A stretch of DNA of 64,000 bases from Bosea sp. (in: a-proteobacteria). Its GTDB lineage: Bacteria; Pseudomonadota; Alphaproteobacteria; Rhizobiales; Beijerinckiaceae. How positions within the stretch are numbered: the first letter of the stretch is position 1; the number at the start of each line of letters is the position of its first letter. Below are positions 49,501 through 57,890 of this stretch, one piece after another. A program made the position numbers and the translations under genes. Location: contig NZ_JAMLIX010000002.1 of assembly GCF_023953965.1 (NCBI RefSeq), positions 1,054,001 to 1,118,000 of the forward strand, in the 5' to 3' direction. Below the pieces are notes generated by a model. That model saw only the letters and a program-made list of their open reading frames with translations, was not told where the DNA came from and ran no database searches.

Positions 49501-50096
49501 GAGGCGCCGGCAACCTGCTTGGCGACGAGCAGTCCGGCCATATCAAGGAGGTCGGCTACGAGCTCTACCAGCAGATGCTGGAGGAGGCGGTGGCGGCGCT
49601 GAAGGCCGGCATCGAGTTCGAGACCGAGACGCAATGGTCGCCGTCGATCCAGGTCGGCGCGCCGGTGATGATCCCGGAGCATTACGTCGCCGACCTGACG
49701 TTGAGGCTGACGCTCTACAAGCGCCTCTCGACCATGGACGACAACGCCGAGCTGCAATCCTTCGGCGCCGAACTCGTCGATCGTTTCGGCCCGCTGCCCG
49801 AGGAGGTCGACCAGCTCCTGGAGATCGTCGCGATCAAGGCCCTGTGCAAGCGCGCCAATGTCGAGAAGGTCGAGGCCGGGCCGAAGGGCATCATCGTCGC
49901 TTTCCGCGGCAACGAATTCGCCAATCCGGAGGGGCTCGTCTCTTACGTCGCCAGGCAGGGCACGCTGGCCAAGGTGCGCCCCGACATGCGCGTCGTCTTC
50001 ATCGACGATTTCGCCACGGTCGACGAGCGGCTCAAGGCGACACGCCGGCTTCTGACCGATCTCGCCCGCATCGCGGAGCGGAAGAAGGCCGCTTGA
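46545..50096 (+). CDS. mfd: Transcription-repair coupling factor Mfd
   Basis: Removes RNA polymerase stalled at DNA damage and recruits UvrA; 1183 residues. An N-terminal UvrB-like region, an RNA-polymerase interaction domain (DIVVHVDHGIGRFVGLQ), and a superfamily-2 helicase core are present: motif I DVGFGKTEVALRAAF, the DEEQ box IVDEEQHFG, and motif VI QLYQLRGRVGRS. The C-terminal TRCF domain follows. The length is normal for Mfd. Confidence 0.97.
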   Translation: MSIPPPSQIAKPQLDRLLDALKRGDKPTLAGVPDGFDAVILADLTRARAKKAEGPALLVFIARDGQRLQVLENALQFVAPDLEVMSFPAWDCQPYDRVSPAPAIVAHRMTTLSRLARTKSGERPRLLLTTVNAALQRVPAFGKVASESFSAAPGNMVDTEELARWLDINGYLRSSTVRETGEFAVRGGIVDLYPPGMPAPIRLDFFGDTLESIRTFDPETQRTTGQLRGLDLVPMSEAQMTSESIRRFRQSYIATFGTPGRDDTLYEAVSEGRRPAGLEHWLPLLADRLDTLFTYLPDVPLVLDHHAEDATAERISLIKDYYDARKAALDQPGGAGGVPYKPLPPDALYLSPADWRGIVDNAGVASLTPFQLPDSEGKLILDLGGKQGRSFAAERTADAGGVFDAAVAHVKALEGEGKRVILAAWSEGSRERLAHVLADHGLKSVQMTGSLRAAFDLKPGTVALAVWGFETGFEAGRLAVIGEQDILGDRLVRPRRKTRRPQDFIAELSSLAPGDIVVHVDHGIGRFVGLQSITAAGAPHDCLEIHYAGDSKLFLPVENIELLSRYGSEDTEVQLDRLGGGGWQARKARLKQRIREMAGKLIQIAAARALRDAPRLVPPEGVYDEFCARFPYEETEDQQNTIDAVLDDLAAGRPMDRLVCGDVGFGKTEVALRAAFTAALNGKQVAVVVPTTLLARQHYRNFAERFAGLPVKVGQASRFVGSADLKAVKQGARDGTMDIVVGTHALLGKGVDFKDLGLVIVDEEQHFGVAHKEKLKELRAEVHMLTLSATPIPRTLQLAMTGVRELSIIATPPVDRLAVRTFVTPFDPLIVREALLRERYRGGRSFYVVPRIEDIADVKDFLDKQVPECKVGVAHGQMAAGSLEDVMSAFYDGQYDILLSTTIVESGLDIPTANTLIVHRADMFGLAQLYQLRGRVGRSKTRAYALFTVPANRKLTEQADKRLKVLQSLDTLGAGFQLASHDLDIRGAGNLLGDEQSGHIKEVGYELYQQMLEEAVAALKAGIEFETETQWSPSIQVGAPVMIPEHYVADLTLRLTLYKRLSTMDDNAELQSFGAELVDRFGPLPEEVDQLLEIVAIKALCKRANVEKVEAGPKGIIVAFRGNEFANPEGLVSYVARQGTLAKVRPDMRVVFIDDFATVDERLKATRRLLTDLARIAERKKAA

Positions 50097-50118
50097 GCGG
50101 CCTTCGCGTCCACCTCGT

Positions 50119-50140
50119 CGTCATTGCGAGCGCAGCGACG
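50119..50140. repeat. Fragment of a dispersed intergenic repeat
   Basis: CGTCATTGCGAGCGCAGCG, just after mfd, resembles the end of a short repeat that is common in intergenic regions of Hyphomicrobiales and other proteobacteria. A single partial copy is seen, so the call is weak. Confidence 0.3.
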
Positions 50141-50233
50141 GTGGAGCAGGGTCGAAAGCCGCGAGGATATGATTCGCATAAGCTATATTATGGAACTTAT
50201 TCTGATGGGAACGTCCGCCGGGATCTCTGCGCT

Positions 50234-51037
50234 TCAGCCCGGAACCGACACCGTCATGCCGTCGAACGCGATATCCGCAATTCCCGCCAAGCGACTGGTC
50301 AGGCTGGCATAATCCAGATCGACATGGAGATTGGTCAGGATCGCGCGCCGCGGCCTCAGCTTGGCGATCGCCTCCAGCGATTGCGCCAGATGGAAATGGC
50401 TCGGATGCGGCGTCTCGCGCAGGCAGTCGAGGATCAGGACATCGAGATCGGCCATCGCCTCCATCGCGGCCGGCGGGATCAGGCTGACATCCGGCAGATA
50501 GGCCAGGTCGCCGAAGCGGAAGCCCAGCGCCTCGTAGTTCGGCCCGTGCTCGACCCGGAACGGCAGCGCCGTGACCGGCCCGCCGGCGCCGTCGATGGTC
50601 TGCTGCCGGCCGGCCGTGATCTGGTCGAGATCGAGGATCGGCGGATAATAGCTGCCGGGCGGCGTCTCGAAGAGATAGCCGAAGCGCGCGCGCAGCGAAG
50701 CCTCGGTCGGGGTATCGGCATAGATGCGGATGCGCTGGCGCATGTGCAGCACGAGCGCCCGCAGATCGTCGATGCCATGGGTATGGTCGGCGTGGCTATG
50801 CGTCATCAGCACGCCGTCGAGCGCCGGCACCGCGGCCGCCAGAAGCTGCTCACGCAGATCCGGCGAGGTATCGACCAGAACCCGCGTCGTGCCGTCCGGG
50901 CCGGAGCGCTCGACCAGGATCGAGCAGCGCCGGCGCCGGTTCTTCGGCTCGTGCGGATCGCAGGCGCCCCAGCCGGAGCCCGGCCGCGGCACGCCGCCGG
51001 ACGATCCGCAGCCGAGGATGGTGACGGTCAGCGTCAT
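50234..51037 (-). CDS. MBL-fold metallo-hydrolase (PhnP-like)
   Basis: A metallo-beta-lactamase-fold phosphodiesterase-like protein of 267 residues. The metal-binding motif THSHADHTHGIDDLR lies near residue 80, with the LPDVS Asp and the final NLHVDLDY His. GCGSSGGVPRPG at the N-terminus is typical of the YcbX/PhnP-like group that follows tatD in many alphaproteobacteria. The physiological substrate is not known. The ATG at 51037 is preferred to a TTG at 51049 overlapping tatD. Last gene of the rlpA-to-MBL cluster. Confidence 0.9.
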   Translation of the reverse strand: MTLTVTILGCGSSGGVPRPGSGWGACDPHEPKNRRRRCSILVERSGPDGTTRVLVDTSPDLREQLLAAAVPALDGVLMTHSHADHTHGIDDLRALVLHMRQRIRIYADTPTEASLRARFGYLFETPPGSYYPPILDLDQITAGRQQTIDGAGGPVTALPFRVEHGPNYEALGFRFGDLAYLPDVSLIPPAAMEAMADLDVLILDCLRETPHPSHFHLAQSLEAIAKLRPRRAILTNLHVDLDYASLTSRLAGIADIAFDGMTVSVPG

Positions 51038-51045
51038 CGGTCGGC

Positions 51046-51846
51046 TCAAGCCACCTGCGCGACCGGCGCGGCGTGGTCCATCTTCCAGTAGCAGCGCTTG
51101 GCGTTCTCGGTGGTGATCCGCGCGGCCTCATCGAAAGAGACGCCGATCGCATCGGCCAGAACCTTAGCCGTTTCAACGACATAGGCCGGCTGGTTGCGCT
51201 TGCCTCTGAACGGAACCGGCGCGAGATAAGGCGCATCCGTCTCGACCAGAAGGCGCTCGCGCGGCACCATCCGGGCGATCCGGCGCAAATCCTCCGAGGT
51301 CCTGAAGGTCAGGATGCCGGAGAAGGAGACGTAGAAGCCGAACTCGACGCCGGCCAAGGCGAGCGCTTCGCCGGCGGTGAAGCAGTGCAGGATGGCCGGG
51401 AAGGCGCCCTTCCCCGTCTCCTCGCGCAGGATCGCGATCATGTCGTCATCGGCCTCGCGGGCATGGATGACGAGCGGCAGCCGCGTCATCCGCGCCGCGG
51501 CGATATGGCTCCTGAGTCCCTGCGCCTGCGCTTCGCGCGGGCTGGAATCGTAATGGTAGTCGAGCCCGGCTTCGCCGATGGCGACGCAGCGCGGATGGCG
51601 CGCGAGCTCGGCGAGCCGCTCGGGCGTGACGTCGAGCTCCTCATGCGCCTGATGCGGATGCGTGCCGACCGAGAACCAGACCGAGGCAAAGCGCTCCGCG
51701 ATCGCCGCGTAGTCGGCGAAGCGGGCGACGCGGGTCGAGATCGTCACCATCCGGCCGACCCCGGCCTCCTCCGCCCGCGCGACATAGGCCGGCAGTTCCT
51801 CGGCGAAGTCCGGGTAGTCGAGATGGCAATGCGTATCGATCAGCAT
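51046..51846 (-). CDS. tatD: TatD-family metal-dependent DNase
   Basis: A TIM-barrel hydrolase of 266 residues with 3'-5' DNase activity in the family. Metal ligands are seen in DTHCHLDYPDF, GEAGLDYHYD, VIHAREADDD and the ETDAPYLAP segment. Its start shares one base with the metG stop (TGATG), so the genes are coupled. Upstream in-frame sequence is a shadow of metG. Confidence 0.94.
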   Translation of the reverse strand: MLIDTHCHLDYPDFAEELPAYVARAEEAGVGRMVTISTRVARFADYAAIAERFASVWFSVGTHPHQAHEELDVTPERLAELARHPRCVAIGEAGLDYHYDSSPREAQAQGLRSHIAAARMTRLPLVIHAREADDDMIAILREETGKGAFPAILHCFTAGEALALAGVEFGFYVSFSGILTFRTSEDLRRIARMVPRERLLVETDAPYLAPVPFRGKRNQPAYVVETAKVLADAIGVSFDEAARITTENAKRCYWKMDHAAPVAQVA

Positions 51847-53405
51847 CACGCCGCCTGGCCGTCCTCGGGCTCGACATAGCGCGGGAAGATCGCGCTCGGC
51901 GCCGGCAGGACCGTGCCGCTGACGAGCCGATGCGCCGGGCCGAGCGAGGCGAAGCCGCGCGCCTCGGGCGCGACGCCGAGGAGATCGAGTAGCTTGCCGG
52001 CGGCCTGCGGCATCACCGGCTGGACCAGGATCGCGATCTCGCGCAGCACCTCGATCGTGACGTAGAGCACGGTGTCGCGGCGGGCCGGGTCGGTCTTGCT
52101 CAGGCGCCAGGGCTCGTTGCCGGCGAAATAGCGGTTCGCCTCCGCCACCACGGCCCAGAGATCGGCCAGAACGGTATGAAGGGCGAAATCCTTCATCGCC
52201 GCGCGCGCCTTGGCGAGCGCCGCGTCGGCCATGGCGAGCATGGCTTCGTCGGCCTCGGTCAGCGTTCCGCAAGGCGGCACCCTGCCCTCGCAGTTCTTGG
52301 CGATCATCGTGAGCGAGCGCTGCGCCAGATTGCCGAGGTCGTTGGCGAGGTCGGCATTGATGCGCCCGACGATGGCCTCGTGGCTGTAGTTGCCGTCCTG
52401 GCCGAAGGAGACCTCGCGCAGGAAGAAATAGCGCAGCTGGTCGACGCCATAGAGATCGGCGAGATCGAACGGATCGACGACGTTGCCGACCGACTTCGAC
52501 ATCTTGGCGCCCTTGTTCAGCAGGAAGCCGTGGCCGAAGACGCGCTTCGGCAGCGGCAGCCCGGCCGACATCAGAAAGGCCGGCCAATAGACCGCGTGGA
52601 AGCGCACGATGTCCTTGCCGATGATGTGGACGTCCGCCGGCCAGTAATGCGCGCGCGGGCTGGCCGGATCGGGGAAGCCCGTCCCGGTGACGTAATTGTT
52701 CAGCGCATCGACCCAGACATACATGACGTGCTTCGGGTCGCCCGGCACGGGCAGGCCCCAGTCGAAGGTCGTGCGGCTGATCGAGAGGTCCTCGAGCCCG
52801 CTCTTGACGAAGGAGACGACCTCGTTCCGGCGCGTTTCCGGCGAGATGAAGTCCGGCACCTCCTCATAGAGCTTCAGCAGCCGGTCCTGATAGGATTTGA
52901 GCTTGAAGAAATAGCTCTCCTCCTCGACCCATTCGACCGGCGTCCCCTGCCCGCCGAGCCGCGTGCCGTCGGGCTGGAGGGTGGTCTCCTCCTCGCCGTA
53001 GAAGGCTTCGTCGCGCACCGAGTACCAGCCGGAATATTTGGCGAGGTAGATGTCGCCATTGGCCTCCATCCGCCGCCAGAGCTCCTGGGTCGAGGGCAGA
53101 TGGTCGGCATCGGTGGTGCGGATGAAGCGGTCGAAGGAGCAGCCGAGGCGCTGCTCCATTTCCTGGAAGCGCGCCGCGATCTTGTCGACGAACGCCTTAG
53201 GCGAGAGGCCGTTCTGCGCTGCCGTGCGCGCCACCTTCTGGCCGTGCTCGTCGGTGCCGGTCATGGCGAGGACGTCGTAGCCGTCGAGGCGCTTGAAGCG
53301 CGCGATCGCGTCCGACGCCACCATCTCATAGGCGTGGCCGATATGCGGCGGGCCATTGGTGTAATGGATCGCGGTCGTCAGATAGAATTTCGGGGCCGTG
53401 GCCAT
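51846..53405 (-). CDS. metG: Methionyl-tRNA synthetase
   Basis: The class I synthetase that charges initiator and elongator tRNA-Met; 519 residues. HIGH appears as NGPPHIGHAYE near residue 18, and KMSKS as GAKMSKSVGN near residue 300. The anticodon-binding helical domain follows. It is the short form without the zinc-knuckle insert pairs or a C-terminal tRNA-binding domain. It is flanked by holB upstream and tatD downstream in one operon. Confidence 0.96.
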   Translation of the reverse strand: MATAPKFYLTTAIHYTNGPPHIGHAYEMVASDAIARFKRLDGYDVLAMTGTDEHGQKVARTAAQNGLSPKAFVDKIAARFQEMEQRLGCSFDRFIRTTDADHLPSTQELWRRMEANGDIYLAKYSGWYSVRDEAFYGEEETTLQPDGTRLGGQGTPVEWVEEESYFFKLKSYQDRLLKLYEEVPDFISPETRRNEVVSFVKSGLEDLSISRTTFDWGLPVPGDPKHVMYVWVDALNNYVTGTGFPDPASPRAHYWPADVHIIGKDIVRFHAVYWPAFLMSAGLPLPKRVFGHGFLLNKGAKMSKSVGNVVDPFDLADLYGVDQLRYFFLREVSFGQDGNYSHEAIVGRINADLANDLGNLAQRSLTMIAKNCEGRVPPCGTLTEADEAMLAMADAALAKARAAMKDFALHTVLADLWAVVAEANRYFAGNEPWRLSKTDPARRDTVLYVTIEVLREIAILVQPVMPQAAGKLLDLLGVAPEARGFASLGPAHRLVSGTVLPAPSAIFPRYVEPEDGQAA

Positions 53406-53426
53406 CGTCCGTCCGCAAGCTTCGCT

Positions 53427-54497
53427 TCACGCTGCGCGCGAGCGGGAAACCGCAGACGACAGATCATGAAACAGGGTCATCACCAGCGGCCGGCGGTCGA
53501 GATTATAGGTCTCGGCCTCGCGCGCCGCAGCCCTGAGCTTTTCCCATACCTCCGCCAGCGGTGCAAGGCGCCCCGGCCCGCCCGCGGCATGGGCGTGGAG
53601 GTGGTCGGAAATCCAGCCCTGCACCGTCTCGATCATCACCGTAAAGTCGCGTTCGCCCGCCTTGCCGGCGACATCCTCGGCGAGCGCAATGAGGGCGGAA
53701 AGGTCGATCTGCGGCAGCGCGTCGAGCCGCGCCCTCACCGCCTCGACCAGCGCCAGCGTCTGCGGATCGACATAGGTCAAGGCCCGCCGCACCGAGCCTT
53801 CGGACAGCCTTGCGGCCTGCGCCAGCGCCGAACCGTCGAAGGGCATCCCCATGCGCTCCAGCGCCAGCCGGCCAGCCTGCGCGACATCGGCCTCGGCCAG
53901 CGGCTCGAAGGTCATGAGCCGGCAGCGCGAGCGGATCGTCGGCAGCATCCGCCCCGGCGCATGGGCGACGATCAGGAACAGCGCCCGCGGCGGCGGCTCC
54001 TCCAGGAGCTTCAAAAGCGCATTGGCGGCCGGACGATCCATGTCCTCGGCCGAGTCGACGATGCAGACGCGCCAGCCGCCCTCCGCCGCGCTCGCGCCGA
54101 AGCGGTCGATCACCCGCCTGACGGCGTCGACGGGGATGTTGCTGGTATAGCCCTTGCCGTCCTGCTTCGGAATCCGGCGCAGCACATGCAGGTCCGGATG
54201 CGATTGCGCCATCACCCGCCGCACCGCCGGGTCGGCTTCCGGCATGGCGAGGTCGGCGCTCCTTGCCGCGCGCGCCTGCGGATCGCCACCGGCGAGCAGG
54301 AAGCGCGCCGCACGATAGGCGAAGCTCGCCTTGCCGATGCCCTCCGGCCCGCCGAGCAGCCAGGCATGGTGCATGCGGCCGGACGTCAGCGCCTCGAGGA
54401 AGATGCGCTCACGCGCGGCATGGCCGACGAGGGCGAGCGTCTCGCGCGGATGCGGCGCGCTCGGCAGCCGGTCGGGTTCGTCGCTGGTCTCTCGCAT
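53427..54497 (-). CDS. holB: DNA polymerase III delta' subunit
   Basis: A clamp-loader subunit of 356 residues. It has the AAA+ fold with GGPEGIGKASFAYRAA in the Walker A position, the IVDSAEDM Walker B-like strand, LLKLLEEPPPR, and the sensor TIRSRCR motif of clamp loaders. The start at 54497 overlaps the tmk stop by one base, so the two are coupled. Upstream in-frame sequence is a shadow of tmk. Confidence 0.92.
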   Translation of the reverse strand: MRETSDEPDRLPSAPHPRETLALVGHAARERIFLEALTSGRMHHAWLLGGPEGIGKASFAYRAARFLLAGGDPQARAARSADLAMPEADPAVRRVMAQSHPDLHVLRRIPKQDGKGYTSNIPVDAVRRVIDRFGASAAEGGWRVCIVDSAEDMDRPAANALLKLLEEPPPRALFLIVAHAPGRMLPTIRSRCRLMTFEPLAEADVAQAGRLALERMGMPFDGSALAQAARLSEGSVRRALTYVDPQTLALVEAVRARLDALPQIDLSALIALAEDVAGKAGERDFTVMIETVQGWISDHLHAHAAGGPGRLAPLAEVWEKLRAAAREAETYNLDRRPLVMTLFHDLSSAVSRSRAA

Positions 54498-55147
54498 CAC
54501 GGTTCCGGATCGACGGGAAGGCGCTCGCGCAGGACGCGCCATGCGGCCTCGGCGAGCGCCTCGGGCGGCTGCGTCGCGTCGAGCACGACGCAGCGCTGCG
54601 GTTCCGCCTGGGCGATAGCGAGATAGGCTTGGCGCAGATTGCGGTGGAAGGCCAGCGTCTCGCCCTCGAAGCGGTCGGCCGCCTCCCCCGGCCGGCGCCG
54701 GCCGGCGGCGCGGGCAAGGCCGATCTGAGGATCGAGATCGAGGATCAGCGTCAGCTCCGGCATCAACCCCGAAACCGTCACGGCCTCGAGCGCGGCCAGG
54801 AGCGCGCGATCGAGCTTGCCCAGCACGCCCTGATAGACCCGCGTCGAATCGATGAAGCGATCGCAGATCACCCATTCGCCGCGCTCCAGCGCCGGGCGGA
54901 TCAGGCTATCGATATGGTCGATCCGGGCGGCCGAGAACATCAGCGCTTCCGCGAAGGGCCCGAAATCGCGCACCTGCCCCGCCAGGATTGTCCCGCGGAT
55001 CGCCTCGGCCTTGGGCGAGCCACCGGGCTCGCGCGTCGTCCTGGCCGTGATGCCGGCTGCGCTGAGCCGCTCGCTGAGCGCGCGCGCCAGCGTCGACTTG
55101 CCGGCCCCCTCCCCGCCTTCGAGCGTGATAAAACGGCCCTTGCCCAT
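54497..55147 (-). CDS. tmk: Thymidylate kinase
   Basis: Phosphorylates dTMP to dTDP; 216 residues. The P-loop LEGGEGAGKSTLARAL, the DRY-type motif in VICDRFIDSTRVYQG, and a LID-region RRRPGEAADRFE (arginines in the LID as in the type II form) are present. The ATG at 55147 follows the dacC stop by 11 bases. Same operon as dacC and holB. Confidence 0.95.
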   Translation of the reverse strand: MGKGRFITLEGGEGAGKSTLARALSERLSAAGITARTTREPGGSPKAEAIRGTILAGQVRDFGPFAEALMFSAARIDHIDSLIRPALERGEWVICDRFIDSTRVYQGVLGKLDRALLAALEAVTVSGLMPELTLILDLDPQIGLARAAGRRRPGEAADRFEGETLAFHRNLRQAYLAIAQAEPQRCVVLDATQPPEALAEAAWRVLRERLPVDPEP

Positions 55148-55158
55148 GATCGCGCCGC

Positions 55159-56373
55159 TCAGCTCCGGCTCAGCGCCTTGCGGACCCAGCCGGTCGCCGC
55201 CTCGATGAGCGCATCCAGCGCCCGGCTCTGCAGGCTGCCGGCCTGCACGCTCTCGGCCGCGTAGAGCGGGATATCCAGCGTCTTGACCTCGCCGCGCGTC
55301 ACCACGAGGCGCGCCACCTCCGCCCCTTCCTCGACCGGCACCGAAAGCGGCCCGCGATAGACGATCCGGGCCGCCAGCCGCTCGCTGCCGCCGCGCGGCA
55401 TCAGCAGGCTGACCGCACCTTTGCTGCGCAAAGCGACCCGGCCCTTCTCGCCGCCATAGACGCTGGCCTCGCCCACGGTCTCGCCGGCGGCGAAGAGTTC
55501 GCGCCGCTCGAAGGCGCGAAACCCCCATTCGATGAGCTTGCGCGCCTCGTTCGCCCGCTCGCGCGCGGTCTTGAGCCCGTTGACCACCACGATCAGCCGC
55601 TGGCCGTTCTGCACGGCGGAGCCGACCAGGCCGAAGCCGGATTCGTCGATATTGCCGGTCTTCAGCCCATCGGCGCCGATATCCATCATCAAGAGCGGGT
55701 TGCGGTTCTGCTGGCGGATCTTGTTCCAGGTGAATTCGCGCTGCCCGAAGATCCTGTAGAGTTCGGGGTAGGTCTTGATGATGTGGTCGGCGAGCAGGGC
55801 GAGCTCGCGGGCCGTCACCCGCTGCTGCGGATCGGCCATGCCGGTCGCGTTGCGGAAGCTGGATTTCGGCAGGCCGAGCGCCCTCACCCGCTCCGTCATC
55901 ACCCGGCCGAAGGTCGCCTCGTCGCCGGCGATCGCCTCCGCCAGCGCGATCGCCGCATCGTTGCCCGACTGGACGATGATACCCTGCAAGAGGTCGGACA
56001 GCTTGATCCGGCTGTTGAGGACGGCGAACATCGTCGAGCCGCCGGAAGGGGCGCCGCCCTTGCGCCAGGCGTTCTCGGAGATGCTGATCTCGCTGTCGAG
56101 CGTCAGCCGCCCGGAGGCGAGATCCTGAAAGGCGACGAGCACGGTCGCGAGCTTGGCCATGCTCGCCGGCGCCATCAGCGTGTCGGCCGCCTTCTCGTAG
56201 AGCACCGTCCCGCTTTCCGAATCGAGCAGCACCGCGAACGGTGCCTGCGACTGGAAGCCTTGCGCCAGCACGGCGGGAACGAAGCAGAAAAGCCCGAGCG
56301 CCAGAGCCAAGCCGGCCGCCAGCCGTCGGATCGCGGGCGCCGCACTCTGTCGCTGACGGGAAAAGGCGTTCAT
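55159..56373 (-). CDS. dacC: D-alanyl-D-alanine carboxypeptidase (penicillin-binding protein 5/6 type)
   Basis: A periplasmic DD-peptidase of 404 residues that trims peptidoglycan stem peptides. A signal peptide ends near VLAQ. Active-site motifs are SMAK (SxxK), SGN (SxN) and LKTGN (KTG). The C-terminal beta domain and a final amphipathic helix (ALIEAATGWVRKALSRS) for membrane attachment are present. It lies between rlpA and tmk. The dac paralogue letter (A, C or F) cannot be fixed from sequence alone. Confidence 0.93.
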   Translation of the reverse strand: MNAFSRQRQSAAPAIRRLAAGLALALGLFCFVPAVLAQGFQSQAPFAVLLDSESGTVLYEKAADTLMAPASMAKLATVLVAFQDLASGRLTLDSEISISENAWRKGGAPSGGSTMFAVLNSRIKLSDLLQGIIVQSGNDAAIALAEAIAGDEATFGRVMTERVRALGLPKSSFRNATGMADPQQRVTARELALLADHIIKTYPELYRIFGQREFTWNKIRQQNRNPLLMMDIGADGLKTGNIDESGFGLVGSAVQNGQRLIVVVNGLKTARERANEARKLIEWGFRAFERRELFAAGETVGEASVYGGEKGRVALRSKGAVSLLMPRGGSERLAARIVYRGPLSVPVEEGAEVARLVVTRGEVKTLDIPLYAAESVQAGSLQSRALDALIEAATGWVRKALSRS

Positions 56374-56422
56374 GCCCCGATGTGAAGCAGAGCGCCCGCC
56401 ATCAGGTCAAGCCGGGCGCTTC

Positions 56423-57520
56423 TCAGTTGCGGGCGAGCGGCTGCAAGGGCTGCGGCGCGAGCCTGTTGAGCGGATGCGTCTTGGCAAGGCGCCCGGCCGC
56501 CCCTTTCTCCGGGGCGGCGAACAGGCTCGCCAGATTGGCCCGCGGCGGCGGCAGGGTCGTGCGCAGCGTCGCGGGCATCACGACGGGCCTGGCCGCGCCG
56601 GCGATCGTATCGAGATCGAACGGCCGGTTCGGCGGCAGCGGCGCGGTGCGCAGGCTGGGGCCTTCGACCGGCGTCGAGACGGCGGAGGCGAGCGTCGCGA
56701 CGACCGGGGCGGAGGGCGTGATCGTCCGCGGCTGCGGCGGGGCATAGGCCTGCACGACCGGCGTGGCGACGGGCGCCGGTTCGGCTGCCGGCGGCGCATC
56801 GAGGTCGACGCTGCGCGTGCGGGTGGTGGCGACCGGCTCGGCGCTGGCGACCATGGTCCGGGCGCTGGTGCCCGGGATCGGCGCGGGCGTGCCGTCGGTG
56901 CGTAGCGTGGCGAGGAGGAGCTTGTCGTCGGAGCCGGCGAGCGAGGCCTGGCCGAGATATTCCATCTTGATGCGCGCCGTGCCGAGATGGCGGAAGGCGA
57001 GCGCGTCGGCGGTGGCCTGGGAGAGGTCCATCATGCGCCCGCCATGGAAGGGGCCGCGATCGTTGACGCGCACGATGATCGAGCGGCTGTTCATCAGGTT
57101 GGTGACGCGCGCATAGGCCGGCAGCGGCATGGTCGGATGCGCGGCCGAGACGCTGTGGCGGTCGTAGATCTCGCCATTGGCCGTCCGGCGGCCGTGGAAA
57201 GCCTCGCCATACCAGGAGGCGGTGCCGACCTGCGCATAGCCGACCGGCTTCTCGAACGGGACATAGCGCTTGCCGGCGACGGAATAGGCCTTGCCGATCA
57301 GCTGACGGCCGCCGCCCTTCGGCACGTCCTCGCCTTCCGCGACCACGCGCGGGCTGGCGGTACCGTATTTCGCCTGCGGGAAGGCGCCGATCTCCTTGGA
57401 GCGGCGCCCGGCGACCTGGTTTCCGGCGCAGTTGGCGGCGAACAGGCCGGCGAGGACGACGCATCCGAGACGGGCGACGGTGGGAACGCAGGAGGACGCC
57501 GGCATCGGCCCTGACATCAT
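56423..57520 (-). CDS. rlpA: RlpA-family lytic transglycosylase lipoprotein
   Basis: A septal-ring peptidoglycan hydrolase family member of 365 residues. A lipobox-like GLFAANC follows a hydrophobic segment. The double-psi beta-barrel catalytic domain shows GTASWYGEAFHGRRTANGE and RVNDRGPFHGGRMMDLSQA. After that, about residues 210-365 are Pro/Ala/Thr-rich and disordered; the usual C-terminal SPOR domain is not visible. The start is one of two adjacent ATGs at 57520/57517; a longer start at 57562 is possible. First gene of the operon leading to dacC. Confidence 0.88.
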   Translation of the reverse strand: MMSGPMPASSCVPTVARLGCVVLAGLFAANCAGNQVAGRRSKEIGAFPQAKYGTASPRVVAEGEDVPKGGGRQLIGKAYSVAGKRYVPFEKPVGYAQVGTASWYGEAFHGRRTANGEIYDRHSVSAAHPTMPLPAYARVTNLMNSRSIIVRVNDRGPFHGGRMMDLSQATADALAFRHLGTARIKMEYLGQASLAGSDDKLLLATLRTDGTPAPIPGTSARTMVASAEPVATTRTRSVDLDAPPAAEPAPVATPVVQAYAPPQPRTITPSAPVVATLASAVSTPVEGPSLRTAPLPPNRPFDLDTIAGAARPVVMPATLRTTLPPPRANLASLFAAPEKGAAGRLAKTHPLNRLAPQPLQPLARN

Positions 57521-57890
57521 GGAGGCAATCTCCCTGGCCGAAAGGCTAGCGTCTCGCATCATTCTGCCGTTCCGCTTCGCTGCGCCGAAAACACGTCTTC
57601 CGGCTCGGCCGCCACAGGCGGCATAGCCGAGTTTTCAGCCAATTCCTTTAAGGGATCGTTAAGTCGCGGGGCTCCGCCGGAAAGCGGGCCGCCGAACGGC
57701 CATCCCTGCGCCCTGGGGCGGCCACAGGAGCGTTCGAAACGGGGCACATGTCAACCTGGAGCGGCCCCGGCTGCGATTTTCCTGTGCGGCGTGACCTCGA
57801 GGACACGGTTTCGAGCCCCTGCCACCGCTCGACGCCGGGTTCAGGTTCCGCTTGCAAATCGGCTTCCTGACCGGCATTGAACGGCCGCGC
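57521..57890. other. Intergenic region between rlpA and tRNA-Ser
   Basis: It contains the rlpA upstream region and the far 3' end of the recombinase reading frame (to 57648), which here runs antisense over host sequence. No separate gene, clear promoter of rlpA, or terminator was recognised, apart from the possible tRNA-Ser promoter at its right end. Confidence 0.6.

Noticed and set aside
46902..49757. A 951-residue minus-strand frame opposite mfd
   Set aside because: It is the complement of mfd codons with a biased composition; mfd is complete and conserved.
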